A DNA stretch of 7,285 nucleotides. Source: REEB95 sp035632395 (lineage in GTDB: Bacteria > Pseudomonadota > Alphaproteobacteria > ATCC43930 > CGMCC-115725). The DNA lies in the NCBI GenBank assembly GCA_035632395.1, contig DASQGX010000262.1, positions 1-7,285 of the forward strand. The letters are read 5' to 3'. Below the pieces are notes generated by a model, which was given only the letters and a program-made list of their open reading frames with translations, was not told the DNA's origin and made no database searches. The translations under genes and the position numbers were made by a program. This document shows positions 6,272 through 7,285 of the stretch, piece after piece (position 1 is the first letter of the stretch; the number at the start of each line of letters is the position of its first letter).

Positions 6272-6955
6272 ATGCCTGATACTGCCGCTCCCATTGCGAC
6301 GCGTCTCACCAATGTCCGTGCACAGATTGCCGCGGCGGCCCGGCAAACCGGCCGTGCCGTTGACAGTGTCACGCTGGTCGCGATCAGCAAGATGCATCCA
6401 GCGAGCGCCATCGAAGCCGCACTCGCCGCCGGCCAGCGCGATTTCGGCGAGAACCGGGTGCAAGAGGCACAGGCAAAATTTCCGGCGTTGAAGGCGCGTT
6501 ATCCCGACCTGCGACTGCATCTCGTGGGCCCGCTCCAGACCAACAAAGCGCGTGATGCCGTACGCCTGTTCGATGTCATTCATACGCTCGACCGGCCGCG
6601 TCTGGCCGAGGCCTTGACGCGGGCTATGGAACAGGAAGGCCGCCGTCCGGCACTGCTGGTCGAGGTCAATATCGGCAGCGAGCCGCAAAAAGCCGGCATC
6701 GCGCCCGCCGCGGCCGACGCCTTCATCGCCGAATGCCGCAACCGCTGGCACCTGGCGCCGGCTGGCCTGATGTGCATTCCGCCGGCGAACGCTGATCCGG
6801 GGCCATATTTCGCCGCACTCGCCGACTTGGCGTGGCGCAATGGCTTGCCCGAGCTCAGCATGGGCATGAGCGCCGATTTCGCCATCGCCGTTGCGCACGG
6901 TGCCACGCTGGTGCGCGTCGGCACCGCGATCTTCGGGTTACGGACGCCAGCTTAA
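6272..6955 (+). CDS. yggS: YggS/PLPBP family pyridoxal-phosphate homeostasis protein
   Basis: Members of this family bind pyridoxal 5'-phosphate in a single alanine-racemase-like (fold-type III) barrel. They have no known catalytic activity and help keep free PLP and related amino-acid and keto-acid pools in balance. The 227-residue length fits the family. The PLP lysine is K40 in LVAISKMHP. Other hallmarks are FGENRVQEA, HLVGPLQTNKA, LVEVNIGSEPQKAGI, GLMCIPP, LSMGMSADF and the phosphate-site segment GATLVRVGTAIFG near the end. ATG 6272 has GGTGAG at 6258-6263, 8 bases upstream, and begins a normal N-terminus. The gene diverges from the lipoprotein-leuS operon and converges with the transpeptidase-like gene, sharing four bases at the stops. 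The cytoplasmic protein appears complete. Confidence 0.95.
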   Translation: MPDTAAPIATRLTNVRAQIAAAARQTGRAVDSVTLVAISKMHPASAIEAALAAGQRDFGENRVQEAQAKFPALKARYPDLRLHLVGPLQTNKARDAVRLFDVIHTLDRPRLAEALTRAMEQEGRRPALLVEVNIGSEPQKAGIAPAAADAFIAECRNRWHLAPAGLMCIPPANADPGPYFAALADLAWRNGLPELSMGMSADFAIAVAHGATLVRVGTAIFGLRTPA

Positions 6956-7285
6956 GGCGCCGCGACGACAACGCGCGACGGCCCGTCAGCCTCGGACAAA
7001 ACCCGCCGCAAATCCTCCGGCGCCAGTGCGACGCAGCCTTCAGTCGGCGTGTAATCCGCCGCGGCCACATGCAGAAAAATGGCGCTGCCCGCTCCAGCGA
7101 TGACAGGATCGTCGTTGTAGCCGAGCACCACGACCAAATCGTACAGCCGGTCGGCGCGCCATAAATGTTCGGCGCGCGCCCGGTACGGCAGCTTCACCGG
7201 TTGGTTGTAGGCGGCGTCCGCCGGGTCGTCGCACCAGCCGTCGTTGCGCGCGATTGGCGCCTTCGGAAGGCGAGTCACCGGGACC
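6952..7285 (-). CDS. YkuD-fold L,D-transpeptidase-like protein, C-terminal part (5' end outside window)
   Basis: L,D-transpeptidases of the YkuD fold form 3-3 peptidoglycan cross-links or attach proteins to the wall, using a cysteine. The visible 110 or so residues contain RNDGWCDDPADAAYNQPV, LYDLVVVLGYNDDPV and SAIFLHVAAADYTPTEGCVAL. The catalytic candidates are the histidine of FLHV (bases 7069-7071) and the cysteine of TEGC (7033-7035). This matches the short bacterial YkuD group (COG3786-like), where E precedes GC in place of the H of the SHGC motif. A GTG at 7278 could be misread as a start, but the frame continues to the window edge. Family members have an N-terminal half with a DGxTPxG-type segment, so this is the 3' half of a longer gene. 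Any signal peptide lies outside. The stop TAA overlaps the yggS stop. Precise activity cannot be set from this part. Confidence 0.9.
   Translation of the reverse strand, partial: VPVTRLPKAPIARNDGWCDDPADAAYNQPVKLPYRARAEHLWRADRLYDLVVVLGYNDDPVIAGAGSAIFLHVAAADYTPTEGCVALAPEDLRRVLSEADGPSRVVVAAP

Noticed and set aside
7276..7278. GTG as the start of the transpeptidase-like gene
   Set aside because: The frame stays open to the window edge and the family has a conserved N-terminal half upstream, so this valine codon is internal.

Overview
The window is GC-rich, densely coding bacterial chromosome. Gene content points to an alphaproteobacterium: a parB gene close to holA, lptE and leuS, and a DUF3576-type lipoprotein directly upstream of leuS. 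In many Alphaproteobacteria these genes sit near the replication origin, after the gidA-gidB-parA block. That placement is known synteny; the order or genus cannot be resolved from this sequence. I found no mobile element, CRISPR array, rRNA, tRNA or prophage signature.

Layout. (1) 1-1115, plus strand: the 3' part of parB (5' end outside the window), then a cupin-domain gene four bases after the parB stop, ended by a probable hairpin terminator at 1123-1146. (2) 1132-1290, minus strand: a small gene for an unrecognised 52-residue acidic helical protein, convergent with the cupin gene. (3) 1409-6113, minus strand, read from right to left: a DUF3576-like lipoprotein, leuS, lptE and holA. They are spaced by 17 nt, a 14-nt overlap and 4 nt, so they look like one operon. 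(4) 6114-6271: a 158-base divergent intergenic region with a perfect 12-bp palindrome. (5) 6272-6955, plus strand: a YggS/PLPBP pyridoxal-phosphate protein. (6) 6952-7285, minus strand: the C-terminal part of a YkuD-fold L,D-transpeptidase-like protein, convergent with yggS and sharing the bases TTAA with it at the stops.

The minus-strand operon joins an outer-membrane lipoprotein of unknown role, leucyl-tRNA charging, LPS export (LptE) and the clamp-loader delta subunit (HolA). ParB acts in chromosome segregation and the transpeptidase-like protein probably acts on the cell wall. Most of the window is ordinary core genome. The parts least explained are the cupin gene and small gene lying between parB and holA, the DUF3576 lipoprotein, and the palindrome in the divergent intergenic region. 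I do not see evidence of a new multi-gene system.
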